Shown: positions 16,489 through 23,461 of the stretch, piece after piece | How positions within the stretch are numbered: position 1 is the first letter of the stretch | Layout: every line of letters starts with the position of its first letter | Origin: Desulfobacter postgatei 2ac9 | Lineage (GTDB): Bacteria > Desulfobacterota > Desulfobacteria > Desulfobacterales > Desulfobacteraceae | Reading direction: 5' to 3' | Assembly (NCBI RefSeq): GCF_000233695.2 | Contig: NZ_CM001488.1 | Coordinates: 770,049 to 834,048, forward strand | Length of the DNA stretch: 64,000 bases | Made by a program: the position numbers and the translations under genes | Notes under the pieces: generated by a model | Database searches by the model: none | Told to the model about the DNA's origin: nothing | Seen by the model: the letters and a program-made list of their open reading frames with translations, nothing else

Positions 16489-16858
16489 CGCATTTCTGAC
16501 ATATCCCGAATGTGTACTTTTGGCCAGGCTAATAAAATACCTCAATTCTGTTTGTTAAGGCAAACAATATTGACAAATTGAATTTAATAATTATTGTCCT
16601 ATTTTCGGTTGAAAACCCAGAAAGACCTTTTCAGTGTCGGGACCAAATTACGGTCCGAAAATCTTTCAAAACAGTATAAAATCTGTATCCACGAACATCA
16701 GGATACGCCCCAGGGCAAGCCAACCCTTGTCCATAAGTTAACGGCAGGCACAAAATTACCTGCCACAGGTCAGGAAGCGCGGTACGAAAATAATTGCTAC
16801 CGCCAGGATTGAAATCGTACGCCACAGCTGTACGTGCTGGCTGTCAAAGCCAATCCGC

Positions 16859-16899
16859 CCCCTGATTTGAAAACTTATGGTCAGGGGTTTTTTGTTTTT
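16859..16899 (+). terminator. Rho-independent terminator
   Basis: CCCCTGA (16859-16865) pairs with TCAGGGG (16881-16887), followed by TTTTTTG and TTTTT. It would end a plus-strand transcript coming from the 16.5-16.85 kb region, which carries no recognised protein gene. Confidence 0.65.
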
Positions 16900-17015
16900 A
16901 TGCCCCAGTAAACTCCACACCCGAGCACCCATCTCGTTAAACTGGGCGGAGAAGAAAACTCCACAATCCCGAGGAAAGGCCTCGGGGAAATTGAGAAGTG
17001 TGGGGTGAAAATTTA
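16900..17015. other. Structured region with nested inverted repeats
   Basis: A hairpin CCCGAG (16968-16973)/CTCGGG (16981-16986) lies inside a wider pairing of CTCCACA with TGTGGGG, and a second ACTCCACACCCGAG occurs at about 16911. The stretch has no open frame with a ribosome site. It may be a structured leader RNA, a small RNA or an origin-type element upstream of the recombinase. Confidence 0.35.
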
Positions 17016-17123
17016 ATGGGAAAAAAACCAGATGAAGAATTCAAAGAATTAATTGAGGAAATGATAATTGAACTGGTCGTATCAATCCTCAAAAATAAAA
17101 CCAGGGCAGACCAGGAACAATAA
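17016..17123 (+). CDS. Possible 35-residue leader protein
   Basis: A short frame starting at ATG 17016 reads MGKKPDEEFKELIEEMIIEL, then VVSILKNKTRADQEQ. It would form one amphipathic charged helix. A weak GGGGTG lies upstream. It precedes the recombinase by 67 bases with an inverted repeat between them. It may be a real small protein or chance. Confidence 0.35.
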   Translation: MGKKPDEEFKELIEEMIIELVVSILKNKTRADQEQ

Positions 17124-17136
17124 AATAAAATGAAAT

Positions 17137-17169
17137 ATGCCACCCCATTGTTTGAAGATGTGGTGGCAT
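17137..17169. repeat. Inverted repeat upstream of the recombinase
   Basis: ATGCCACC (17137-17144) and GGTGGCAT (17162-17169) form an 8-bp perfect arm pair, 20 bases before the recombinase ribosome site. It could be an operator or a leader hairpin controlling recombinase expression. Confidence 0.5.
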
Positions 17170-17190
17170 CCATATTAAAGGAGCGAACCT

Positions 17191-18804
17191 ATGACAATAG
17201 AACAAGACATCAAAGGGATAGCCATTTATGTCAGGTCCAGTAAGGATCGGCATGATGTATCCTGTGAGGCACAAAGAGCAGAGCTACAAGAATATGCCAT
17301 TTCCAAGGGATACAACCAGATACACATTTTTGAAGACAAGGCCCTATCATCAACCAGGGACATCCGACCGCAATTTGATGATATGGTCGGCCAGGCGACT
17401 TCTGCCAATCCCCCGTTCAAAACCATCTTGTGTAAGGACACCAGCCGATTTGGGCGGGACAGCACCGAAAAGAATGTTCTCCTGTGGCAGTTGAGGAAAA
17501 AGCATGGCATAGAGGTCGTATTCAAAGACATGCCTCACACCGGCAGTTTTATGGATGAAGCCTTCGAACAAATCATGTCAGCCATGGACTACATCCATTC
17601 ACAGCAGAGCAAGGTTAAGGGCGTCGCCAGCATGAAGCAAAACGTCAGAAACGGATACCGGGCTGGTGGTCAAGCCCCGTTTGGATACCAACTTGAAAAC
17701 ATCACAATCGGCCAACACCGCAACGGGGACACCATTACCAAGACCAAACTAACCCCGGACCCGGAAACGGCTCCATTTGCTTGGGAATACTTTGAGAGAC
17801 GGGCCAAGAATGAGCCGAGGCGAGCCATCTTGACGGATTTTCATAGGCGAGGAGTGCCTACTCCAGCAGGGTCATCTCACTGGGCGGTATCAACGGCCAA
17901 ATCTATGGAAGACAATATCGACACCTACCTTGGTCATACCGTTTTCAACCGGCACAACGAAAGATTGAAGAAAAACGGCAAGTCGGATGGATACAAGGAA
18001 GGCAAAAAATTCCGCGACCGTGAAGAATGGGTTATCACCGAAAATACTCATGAGCCGTTAGTCAGCGAAAAAATTGCCCAGATAATCATGAACAACAAAG
18101 AAAAAGGATTGAGGGACAGCCCATATAACACCAAAACCTACCCCCTCACCGGGATATTGAAATGCGATGTCTGTGGCTCCAATTTCACCGGCGACAGTGG
18201 TTATTACCGGTGTAATTCAAAAAGTGTAATCGGTTCCAGATGTGTAAACAACGGCATCGCCCAGGGCAAGATAGAGCAGGTGCTGATAGCCTTGTTGACA
18301 CAGGTGGTATTAAAAGTGGGTACCCTTCAACGGGTCATTGACAAAATACACCAGCGGTTTTCAACGGTCGATACCTCCAGGCTCACGGCCATAACCAAAC
18401 AATTAGAGGATGTCGCGGATCAACGGAAGAAACTGATTGCCCTTCACATGAAAAACCTCATTGATGAAGGTGAGCTGGCAGCTGAATTGAAAATATTAAA
18501 TGAAAAGAAGGCAGACCTTGAGCAGAACATAGCGGCTGAAAAAGCAGAAAGCCAGGTATCCGAAATATCAAAGGATGACATCAGGGAAGTTATCAACAAT
18601 CTGTCCCAGGAAATAAAATACGCATCACCGGAAAAACTTCGGATGGTGTTTAACAACCTGTTTCAGGAAATCAAAATAAGTCCCAAAACCCAAAAACCGA
18701 AAAAGCCCTGGAGTAGGTTGTTGCTACTCAAAGGCATCTCGGTTTCTTTTACTGGGGTAAAAGTGGCGTCCCCAAGGGGATTCGAACCCCTGTCGCAGGC
18801 GTGA
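17191..18804 (+). CDS. Large serine recombinase (integrase)
   Basis: A 537-residue site-specific recombinase, the likely integrase of the element. The N-terminal resolvase domain has the nucleophile region IAIYVRSSKDR (catalytic Ser17) and CKDTSRFGRD with the catalytic arginines. A recombinase domain with GYRAGGQAPFGYQLE follows. A zinc ribbon (ILKCDVCGSNF, about residue 325, and two later Cys) and a long coiled coil (about 400-460) complete the usual plan. AAAGGAG precedes ATG 17191. The last 15 codons (VASPRGFEPLSQA) are antisense to tRNA-Glu, and the TGA lies inside the attachment core, so the gene's end is fixed by the integration site. Confidence 0.9.
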   Translation: MTIEQDIKGIAIYVRSSKDRHDVSCEAQRAELQEYAISKGYNQIHIFEDKALSSTRDIRPQFDDMVGQATSANPPFKTILCKDTSRFGRDSTEKNVLLWQLRKKHGIEVVFKDMPHTGSFMDEAFEQIMSAMDYIHSQQSKVKGVASMKQNVRNGYRAGGQAPFGYQLENITIGQHRNGDTITKTKLTPDPETAPFAWEYFERRAKNEPRRAILTDFHRRGVPTPAGSSHWAVSTAKSMEDNIDTYLGHTVFNRHNERLKKNGKSDGYKEGKKFRDREEWVITENTHEPLVSEKIAQIIMNNKEKGLRDSPYNTKTYPLTGILKCDVCGSNFTGDSGYYRCNSKSVIGSRCVNNGIAQGKIEQVLIALLTQVVLKVGTLQRVIDKIHQRFSTVDTSRLTAITKQLEDVADQRKKLIALHMKNLIDEGELAAELKILNEKKADLEQNIAAEKAESQVSEISKDDIREVINNLSQEIKYASPEKLRMVFNNLFQEIKISPKTQKPKKPWSRLLLLKGISVSFTGVKVASPRGFEPLSQA

Positions 18805-18810
18805 AAGGCC
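18760..18810. repeat. Right attachment-site repeat (in tRNA-Glu)
   Basis: This 51-bp sequence is identical to 8499-8549. It forms the 3' half of the intact tRNA-Glu gene and also encodes the last codons of the recombinase on the opposite strand. The element therefore brought in its own copy of the tRNA 3' half and left the gene functional. Confidence 0.85.
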
Positions 18811-18841
18811 TGTGTCCTGGACCGGGCTAGACGATGGGGAC
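18764..18841 (-). tRNA. tRNA-Glu (UUC)
   Basis: It starts GTCCCCATCGTCTAGCC, has the anticodon arm CAGGC-CTTTCAC-GCCTG with anticodon TTC, a T arm with GGTTCGAATCC, and ends with an encoded CCA (18764-18766). It follows tRNA-Phe on the same transcript. It is the integration target of the 8.5-18.8 kb element. Confidence 0.95.
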
Positions 18842-18856
18842 GTACTCATATATAAA

Positions 18857-18932
18857 TGGTGCCCAGGAACAGAATTGAACTGCTGACACGGGGATTTTCA
18901 GTCCCCTGCTCTACCGACTGAGCTACCTGGGC
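18857..18932 (-). tRNA. tRNA-Phe (GAA)
   Basis: The gene reads GCCCAGGTAGCTCAGTCGG, with anticodon arm GGGGA-CTGAAAA-TCCCC (anticodon GAA), a T arm with GTTCAATTC, discriminator A and encoded CCA at 18857-18859. It lies 15 bases upstream of tRNA-Glu, transcribed together from the promoter at 18946-18974. Confidence 0.95.
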
Positions 18933-18945
18933 TCATGAGGTATTG

Positions 18946-18974
18946 GATTTAAACAAAAATTAAGCTTCTGTCAA
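18946..18974 (-). promoter_or_regulatory. Sigma-70 type promoter of tRNA-Phe/tRNA-Glu
   Basis: On the minus strand TTGACA (18969-18974) is followed by 17 bases and TAAATC (18946-18951). The position, 14 bases before tRNA-Phe, fits a tRNA promoter. Confidence 0.6.
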
Positions 18975-18997
18975 CACTTTTTTAAAAGATGTTGAAA

Positions 18998-19034
18998 GCT
19001 AAAGCCCCGAAAAGAAAAATTTGGGGGCTTTAGC
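18998..19034 (-). terminator. Terminator downstream of amtB
   Basis: GCTAAAGCCCC (18998-19008) and GGGGCTTTAGC (19024-19034) form an 11-bp stem with an A-rich loop. It lies 55 bases after the amtB stop on the minus strand; the T run is weak. Confidence 0.65.
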
Positions 19035-19089
19035 ATCTTGGGGATGGGTTCAGGACGATGTTATGGTTTACCCGTGATCCTATTCAATT

Positions 19090-20385
19090 TTATTCAATTT
19101 CAAAACCGCGTTCACCGTGGATGGCATTATCAAGACCGGACCGCTCTTCATCCGGGTCCACCCTGATTCCGCCGGTGAGTGTTTTGGTAATATATATTAC
19201 GATCAGAGTGGCAATCGCCGCAAAGGCTGCGGTGCCGATGACGGAAATAAGCTGGATCCCCAATTGTTTTGGATTACCGTAAAAAAGCCCGACCGCTCCT
19301 TCCGTAACTGTCGGTGTGGCAAAAAGACCTGTGGCCAGGGCCCCCCAGATACCGCAAAGTCCATGGATGCCGAAGGCGTCAAGGGAGTCGTCATACCCAA
19401 GTTTCTGTTTGATTACGGCTACGCCTATATATCCTAAAACACCGGCAACTGTGCCAATGGCAAATGCGCCACCAAGGGAGACAAATCCTGCTGCCGGTGT
19501 GATACCCACTAAACCCGCAACCGCACCGGAGGCAAGTCCGAGAACCGTGGGCTTCCCTGATATCTTCCACTCAGTGAACAACCAGGCAAGTCCTGCAATA
19601 GATGCTGCCGTGTTGGTGACCATAAATGCGGATGCTGCCACGCCATCGGCCGCGAGTTCACTGCCCGCATTAAAACCAAACCAGCCAAACCACAGAAGCC
19701 CGGCACCCAGTGCAGTAAACGCAACAGAGGAAGGAATCATGGCTTCTTTTCCATAGCCATTGCGTTTGCCTAAGACCAGTGCCAGCACCAGGCCTGATAC
19801 ACCGGCATTGATGTGAACAACGTTACCTCCGGCAAAATCCAGGGCATGTAGGTGATGCATCCACCCCCCGCCCCATGCCCAGTTGCATACAGGTGTATAA
19901 ACAAATGTAATCCACAGGATGGTAAACAGTATCCAGGAAGAAAATTTCATTCTGTCGACCACAGAACCCAGCACGATGGCAATGGAAATGCAAGCAAAAG
20001 TCATCTGGAACAGAACAAAAATTATGGTGGGAATGGAACCTGATACAGAATGAATGTCAATGCCGGATAAAAACAGATGACTCAGATTGCCGATAAGAAG
20101 AGAGTCGCTTTCTCCAAAGGCCAGCGAATATCCCCAGGCCACCCAAACCACAGATGCCAGACAATAGGCCACAAGCGTCATGGCAATGGTGTTCAGCAGA
20201 TTTTTATATCGTGACATACCGCCATAGAACAGGGCCAAGCCGGCCGGCGTCATCATCATGACAAGGGCCGTGGACATGATTACCCATGCGGTGTTTCCGG
20301 TATCAATGGTGCCTTCTCCGGCCAGGGCCGGGCATACATTGAACATGATCAAGACAATGGTAAGTATACAGTGTTTGAACATCAT
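19090..20385 (-). CDS. amtB: Ammonium transporter AmtB
   Basis: A 431-residue inner-membrane ammonium channel. An N-terminal signal sequence (ending PALAGEG) is followed by 11 predicted membrane helices. The family signatures are present: DFAGGNVVHINAGVSGLVLA with the first pore His, and AFGIHGLCGIWGAL with the second pore His. GAGG lies before the first of two ATG codons at 20385. No glnK/PII gene is adjacent, unlike the usual glnK-amtB pair. Expression under nitrogen limitation is expected but I found no convincing sigma-54 site. Confidence 0.95.
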   Translation of the reverse strand: MMFKHCILTIVLIMFNVCPALAGEGTIDTGNTAWVIMSTALVMMMTPAGLALFYGGMSRYKNLLNTIAMTLVAYCLASVVWVAWGYSLAFGESDSLLIGNLSHLFLSGIDIHSVSGSIPTIIFVLFQMTFACISIAIVLGSVVDRMKFSSWILFTILWITFVYTPVCNWAWGGGWMHHLHALDFAGGNVVHINAGVSGLVLALVLGKRNGYGKEAMIPSSVAFTALGAGLLWFGWFGFNAGSELAADGVAASAFMVTNTAASIAGLAWLFTEWKISGKPTVLGLASGAVAGLVGITPAAGFVSLGGAFAIGTVAGVLGYIGVAVIKQKLGYDDSLDAFGIHGLCGIWGALATGLFATPTVTEGAVGLFYGNPKQLGIQLISVIGTAAFAAIATLIVIYITKTLTGGIRVDPDEERSGLDNAIHGERGFEIE

Positions 20386-20862
20386 ATTTTCCTCATTTCT
20401 GGTTAAATAAGATAATGGTTAATTCCCAAAAGAATAATTTTTTTTGCAACCACTTATCAATCAACAAATTTGTTCTTAACAATTAGCAAATGTTATACCA
20501 AATATATTTTACCGAGTGATCGATCTAGGGCAATATATTGAAATTAAAAGAAAAAATATCAGATTTTGTTTCTTACAAAATATCTTGAAAAATAGGAAAT
20601 TTTTATTAATCCACAAAAATGTCGAATTAAACATCAAACTATGGTACAAAAATGTTGTTTTTTACCAACACGCCTTAAGTATTTCTATATATCTCAAATT
20701 TCGAACTGGATGTGGGGGCTATTATAAATTTTGAAAAAAATAGGCGGAACATGAAACTACATAATTGTGATCTTTTGTTATATGCGACACGCCTGGCTGA
20801 CGGTTAAGGCATGTGACCGAAATAACTTAACCCGGGAGGATTTAGCAAAATAAGCAAGTTAT
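20386..20862. other. AT-rich intergenic region between amtB and DUF72 gene
   Basis: 477 bases of very AT-rich DNA upstream of amtB. One open frame (20516-20734, plus) has no ribosome site and looks like chance. No hairpin with a T run was seen. It must hold the amtB promoter. The only sigma-54-like candidate (TTGCA near 20450 on the minus strand) lacks the GG element and I do not call it. Confidence 0.4.
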
Positions 20863-21657
20863 TTAAGACCGGCTCCTAAGCATGTTGATCAACTGTCGGC
20901 AGTTATTTGGCGCCTGCCCCCTGACGTGATTGTTGAAAAAAACGGCACCTGTGTCTGCGGCAGGGCCAAGGGTGTTGGATATGGTTGCGACAACAGACTT
21001 TAGCTCGGCGTTACTGTAATTGTAGTCAAATTGTTTCTGCATGTTGCCGGAGCCCCACCCCTGGCTGTTCCTGCCGTGCAGCCGCAGGTAGAAAAGCCGG
21101 GGATTGGTAACAATATCCAGTCTTGGGAAGAAGCCGGGCAGGTCCGGGCCGTCCACGGTCACCAAGGTGACGGCCCGCCGTTCAAACTCATAAAACACCT
21201 TGTCATGGACCCAGGAGGAGTGCCGGAATTCAACGGCCACCGGCAGACCTGAAAGCTCATCCAGCAAGGCTGCCAGGTAAATTCTCCGTTCCGGAGTGCG
21301 CGAGAAATAAGGCGGCAGCTGGACCAGTATGCACAAAAGACAGCTTGCCGCTTCCAGCGGGGCAATGCCCTGACGGAACGTCAATACTTCCCGAATCCAG
21401 GCGGTTTTGTCCACTTCATGGGTCATGGTGCGGGTAAGCTTAACGCTGAATTTGAATCCCCGGGGGACCTGGGCTGCCATCCGCTCCAGGGATCGGGCTT
21501 TGGGCATCTGGTACCAGGTGTAGTTAAGTTCCGTGGCCTTAAACATTTCTGCATAGGCCGACAGCATACCGGCAGCGTGGGTGCCGGTCGGGTAAACCCC
21601 TTCGGCGACCCATTCCGAATAAGCGTAGCCGCTGGTACCTGCATACAGTCTGTCCAC
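20863..21657 (-). CDS. DUF72 (YecE-like) protein
   Basis: A 264-residue member of DUF72, a TIM-barrel-like family of unknown activity. The start LYAGTSGYAYSEW, then ELNYTWYQMPKARSLERM, VPRGFKFSVKLTRTMTH and VFFNNHVRGQAPNNC near the end are all family features. I prefer GTG 21657: GAGGA overlapping the lexA stop is correctly spaced before it, and families normally begin at LYAGTSG. The ATG at 21702 would overlap lexA by 41 bases. It is co-transcribed with lexA, hinting at a stress or DNA-damage link. Confidence 0.85.
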   Translation of the reverse strand: MDRLYAGTSGYAYSEWVAEGVYPTGTHAAGMLSAYAEMFKATELNYTWYQMPKARSLERMAAQVPRGFKFSVKLTRTMTHEVDKTAWIREVLTFRQGIAPLEAASCLLCILVQLPPYFSRTPERRIYLAALLDELSGLPVAVEFRHSSWVHDKVFYEFERRAVTLVTVDGPDLPGFFPRLDIVTNPRLFYLRLHGRNSQGWGSGNMQKQFDYNYSNAELKSVVATISNTLGPAADTGAVFFNNHVRGQAPNNCRQLINMLRSRS

Positions 21658-21661
21658 CGGT

Positions 21662-22264
21662 TTATTCCTCGTCCATAACCTGGGCAGAGCGGATGATGCC
21701 AATCACCTTGCCCTGAATCATAACATCGTCAAAACCATAGGTTTGAGGACGAAAAGCAGGGTTTTCCGCGCGCAGTTCAATGTGGTCGGGGTGCAGAAAA
21801 AAACGCTTGACCGTGGCTTCCTCTCCATTGATCAGTGCCACCACGATTTCCCTGTCCACGGCATACTGCCGGGGTCTGCAGATTGCAATGTCCCGGTCAA
21901 GGATACCCGCATTTTTCATGGACTGCCCCTGGATCTTCAAGGCAAACAGGTTATCGCCGGGAAACAGGGCGTCATCCACCATAAGGCTTCCGTCCCACTC
22001 CCGGGTCGCATAGATGGGTAGTCCGGCTGTGATCCGACCTACAATGGGGACAACCTTTTTGCGATGTTCCGCATTCATCGCGCCGGGCTTATCCAGAATA
22101 ACAATGTTTCTGCTGTATCGACCCAGTCTGCGGATATACCCTTTGGTTTCAAGCAATTTCAGGGTCTGTGCCACGGCGGCATGGCTAATGTCAAGGCTGT
22201 TGGCCATACCTCTAAGACTTGGGGTTTCTCCGGATTGCCCAAGTAGCGATGAACATGCCATCAC
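21662..22264 (-). CDS. lexA: LexA-type SOS repressor
   Basis: A 200-residue repressor with a winged-helix domain (SLRGMANSLDISHAAVAQTL) and an S24 peptidase domain. The self-cleavage site Ala80-Gly81 (GRITAGLPIYA), catalytic Ser115 (GQSMKNAGI) and Lys153 (ATVKRF) are all present, so RecA-stimulated cleavage should work. The N-terminal helix is about 10 residues shorter than usual from GTG 22264 or ATG 22261, and neither has a ribosome site; the open frame continues 5' without an ATG, so the true start may be unusual. Target genes cannot be inferred here. Confidence 0.8.
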   Translation of the reverse strand: MMACSSLLGQSGETPSLRGMANSLDISHAAVAQTLKLLETKGYIRRLGRYSRNIVILDKPGAMNAEHRKKVVPIVGRITAGLPIYATREWDGSLMVDDALFPGDNLFALKIQGQSMKNAGILDRDIAICRPRQYAVDREIVVALINGEEATVKRFFLHPDHIELRAENPAFRPQTYGFDDVMIQGKVIGIIRSAQVMDEE

Positions 22265-22303
22265 TTGAGCTGTGCTTGTTTCTATCGTTATGTAGACAAA
22301 CCT

Positions 22304-22882
22304 TTATTTAAAAAGGGTGACGTCAAATATCTGCCCGCCAATAGCGGCCTCATACATCAGACCGGCTTTGGCGTGGATAAATACAGCCATACCTTTGTAA
22401 TATCCTGTGTTTGCCTGTATTCCAGTTGCCGGACCGGCACTGGCCCCGGCGCTTCCACCGTCACTGCCGGCCTTGGCCTGGGCCCCTGCAGTGACCACTA
22501 CGGCTGAAACTGAGGCATCAAACTCATATGATCCGTCGGTAAATTCATCATAGGCCCGTTTGTCCTGGAAAAAGATAATTTCGGAAAAAGCCTGCCCACC
22601 CAGCTGAAAACCAAGGGTTATTTTTGTAATGGTGGCAGTACCGGTGATCAGATCATCCTGATAAACCCGGCCTTGACCATAGGCGCCTCCGACAAAAATG
22701 CCGGCCTTGCCCACTATCGGAAATACCGCATATCCATAGCAGCTGTCAAAAAAGGGCTGAACCGCTTCGGCCCTCTTAAACACATTAATCGTATTGGTGT
22801 ACGAATCCGCAAACGCCGGAACAGTAAAAAAAAGAGCTAAAAGAGCTGACAGTACAATAATGAAAAATTTTGTGGATTTCAT
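22304..22882 (-). CDS. SYLF/Ysc84-domain lipid-binding protein
   Basis: A 192-residue exported protein. A signal peptide (KSTKFFIIVLSALLALFFTV) ends PAFA. The rest matches the SYLF (Ysc84-like) domain: AVFPIVGKAGIFVGGAYGQG, then GFQLGGQAFSEIIFFQD, DASVSAVVVTAGAQAKAG and GLMYEAAIGGQIFDV. In bacteria these proteins are secreted or periplasmic with phosphoinositide-like lipid binding known from eukaryotic members. The function here is unassigned. It is upstream of lexA on the same strand. Confidence 0.85.
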   Translation of the reverse strand: MKSTKFFIIVLSALLALFFTVPAFADSYTNTINVFKRAEAVQPFFDSCYGYAVFPIVGKAGIFVGGAYGQGRVYQDDLITGTATITKITLGFQLGGQAFSEIIFFQDKRAYDEFTDGSYEFDASVSAVVVTAGAQAKAGSDGGSAGASAGPATGIQANTGYYKGMAVFIHAKAGLMYEAAIGGQIFDVTLFK

Positions 22883-22928
22883 TGGTCACTCTCCTTTCAA
22901 GGTTGGGGTTGTATGTTCGGCAATCCTG

Positions 22929-23285
22929 TCAGGAGTGGCAGCCGCTGCAACTGGTAGGACCGGATTTTTCTCCGATTCTCTTTTTTGCTTTATGGCACGC
23001 AATACAGGTCTTAGTCATCACCTGTTGTGGTCTAAGCGCACCTATTTTTTTTGCCTCATCCAAAGTACCCGGTTTTTTTCCGAAATCCTTGTGACAAACG
23101 GCGCAATCCTTAACAATGGTCTGGTGAAGTTGATGTTTAAAGGGAATCGGCCCCTTGCTCCCGCCATTCAGGGTCAGTTCAGGGCGACCGTTATCCTGGG
23201 CCATTATGCCGGATACCGGGATCAACGACAGGCCTGCAATGAGACTGCAGGCAGCAAGACAAGTTGTAATCACTTTTTTGTTCAT
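22929..23285 (-). CDS. Three-heme periplasmic cytochrome c (c3/c7 family)
   Basis: A 118-residue exported protein with a signal peptide (KKVITTCLAACSLIAGLSLI) and three CxxCH heme sites: CAVCH, CIACH and CSGCH close to the C-terminus. His residues at PFKHQLHQTIV supply distal ligands. The size and heme count fit the small class III cytochromes (c7-like) used as periplasmic electron carriers in sulfate and metal reducers. A possible redox partner is not encoded nearby. It lies upstream of the SYLF gene. Confidence 0.9.
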   Translation of the reverse strand: MNKKVITTCLAACSLIAGLSLIPVSGIMAQDNGRPELTLNGGSKGPIPFKHQLHQTIVKDCAVCHKDFGKKPGTLDEAKKIGALRPQQVMTKTCIACHKAKKRIGEKSGPTSCSGCHS

Positions 23286-23461
23286 TTTTTTGTCCTTTTT
23301 TTAATGTTACCGAATTAAGGGACTAAGAGACTTGAAAAGATCTGACCAATTATTACCACAGATGTTTGGAAAAAAACAAGAAAATGAGCCTGTATATTGA
23401 GTGTTGAGTGAACCTGTTATGACCATCCAACAGGCAACGCACAAGACAAGAGGTATGTCCC

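Larger units (their letters stand above)
8499..18810. mobile_element. Integrative element inserted in tRNA-Glu(UUC)
   Basis: A segment of about 10.3 kb bounded by 51-bp direct repeats of the tRNA-Glu 3' half. It carries a large serine recombinase at its right end, an ArdC-like antirestriction protein, DUF2958 and other small accessory proteins, a MerR-like protein, an IHF/HU protein and a polymerase-like protein that could support its own replication. No conjugation (relaxase, type IV secretion), phage structural or packaging genes are visible, so it resembles a mobilisable or plasmid-like integrative element rather than a prophage or complete ICE. The flanks return to ordinary chromosomal genes: thioesterase on the left, tRNA-Phe and amtB on the right. 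Confidence 0.8.

Noticed and set aside
16594-16812. Open frame of 72 codons in the element
   Set aside because: It needs a non-ATG start without a ribosome site and its product resembles nothing; kept as noncoding.
8499-18810. Prophage or complete conjugative element
   Set aside because: No capsid, terminase, tail, relaxase or type IV secretion genes were found; only integration, replication-like and antirestriction functions are visible.
20420-20470. Sigma-54 promoter for amtB
   Set aside because: A TTGCA is present on the minus strand, but the GG of the -24 element is missing, so the match is too weak.
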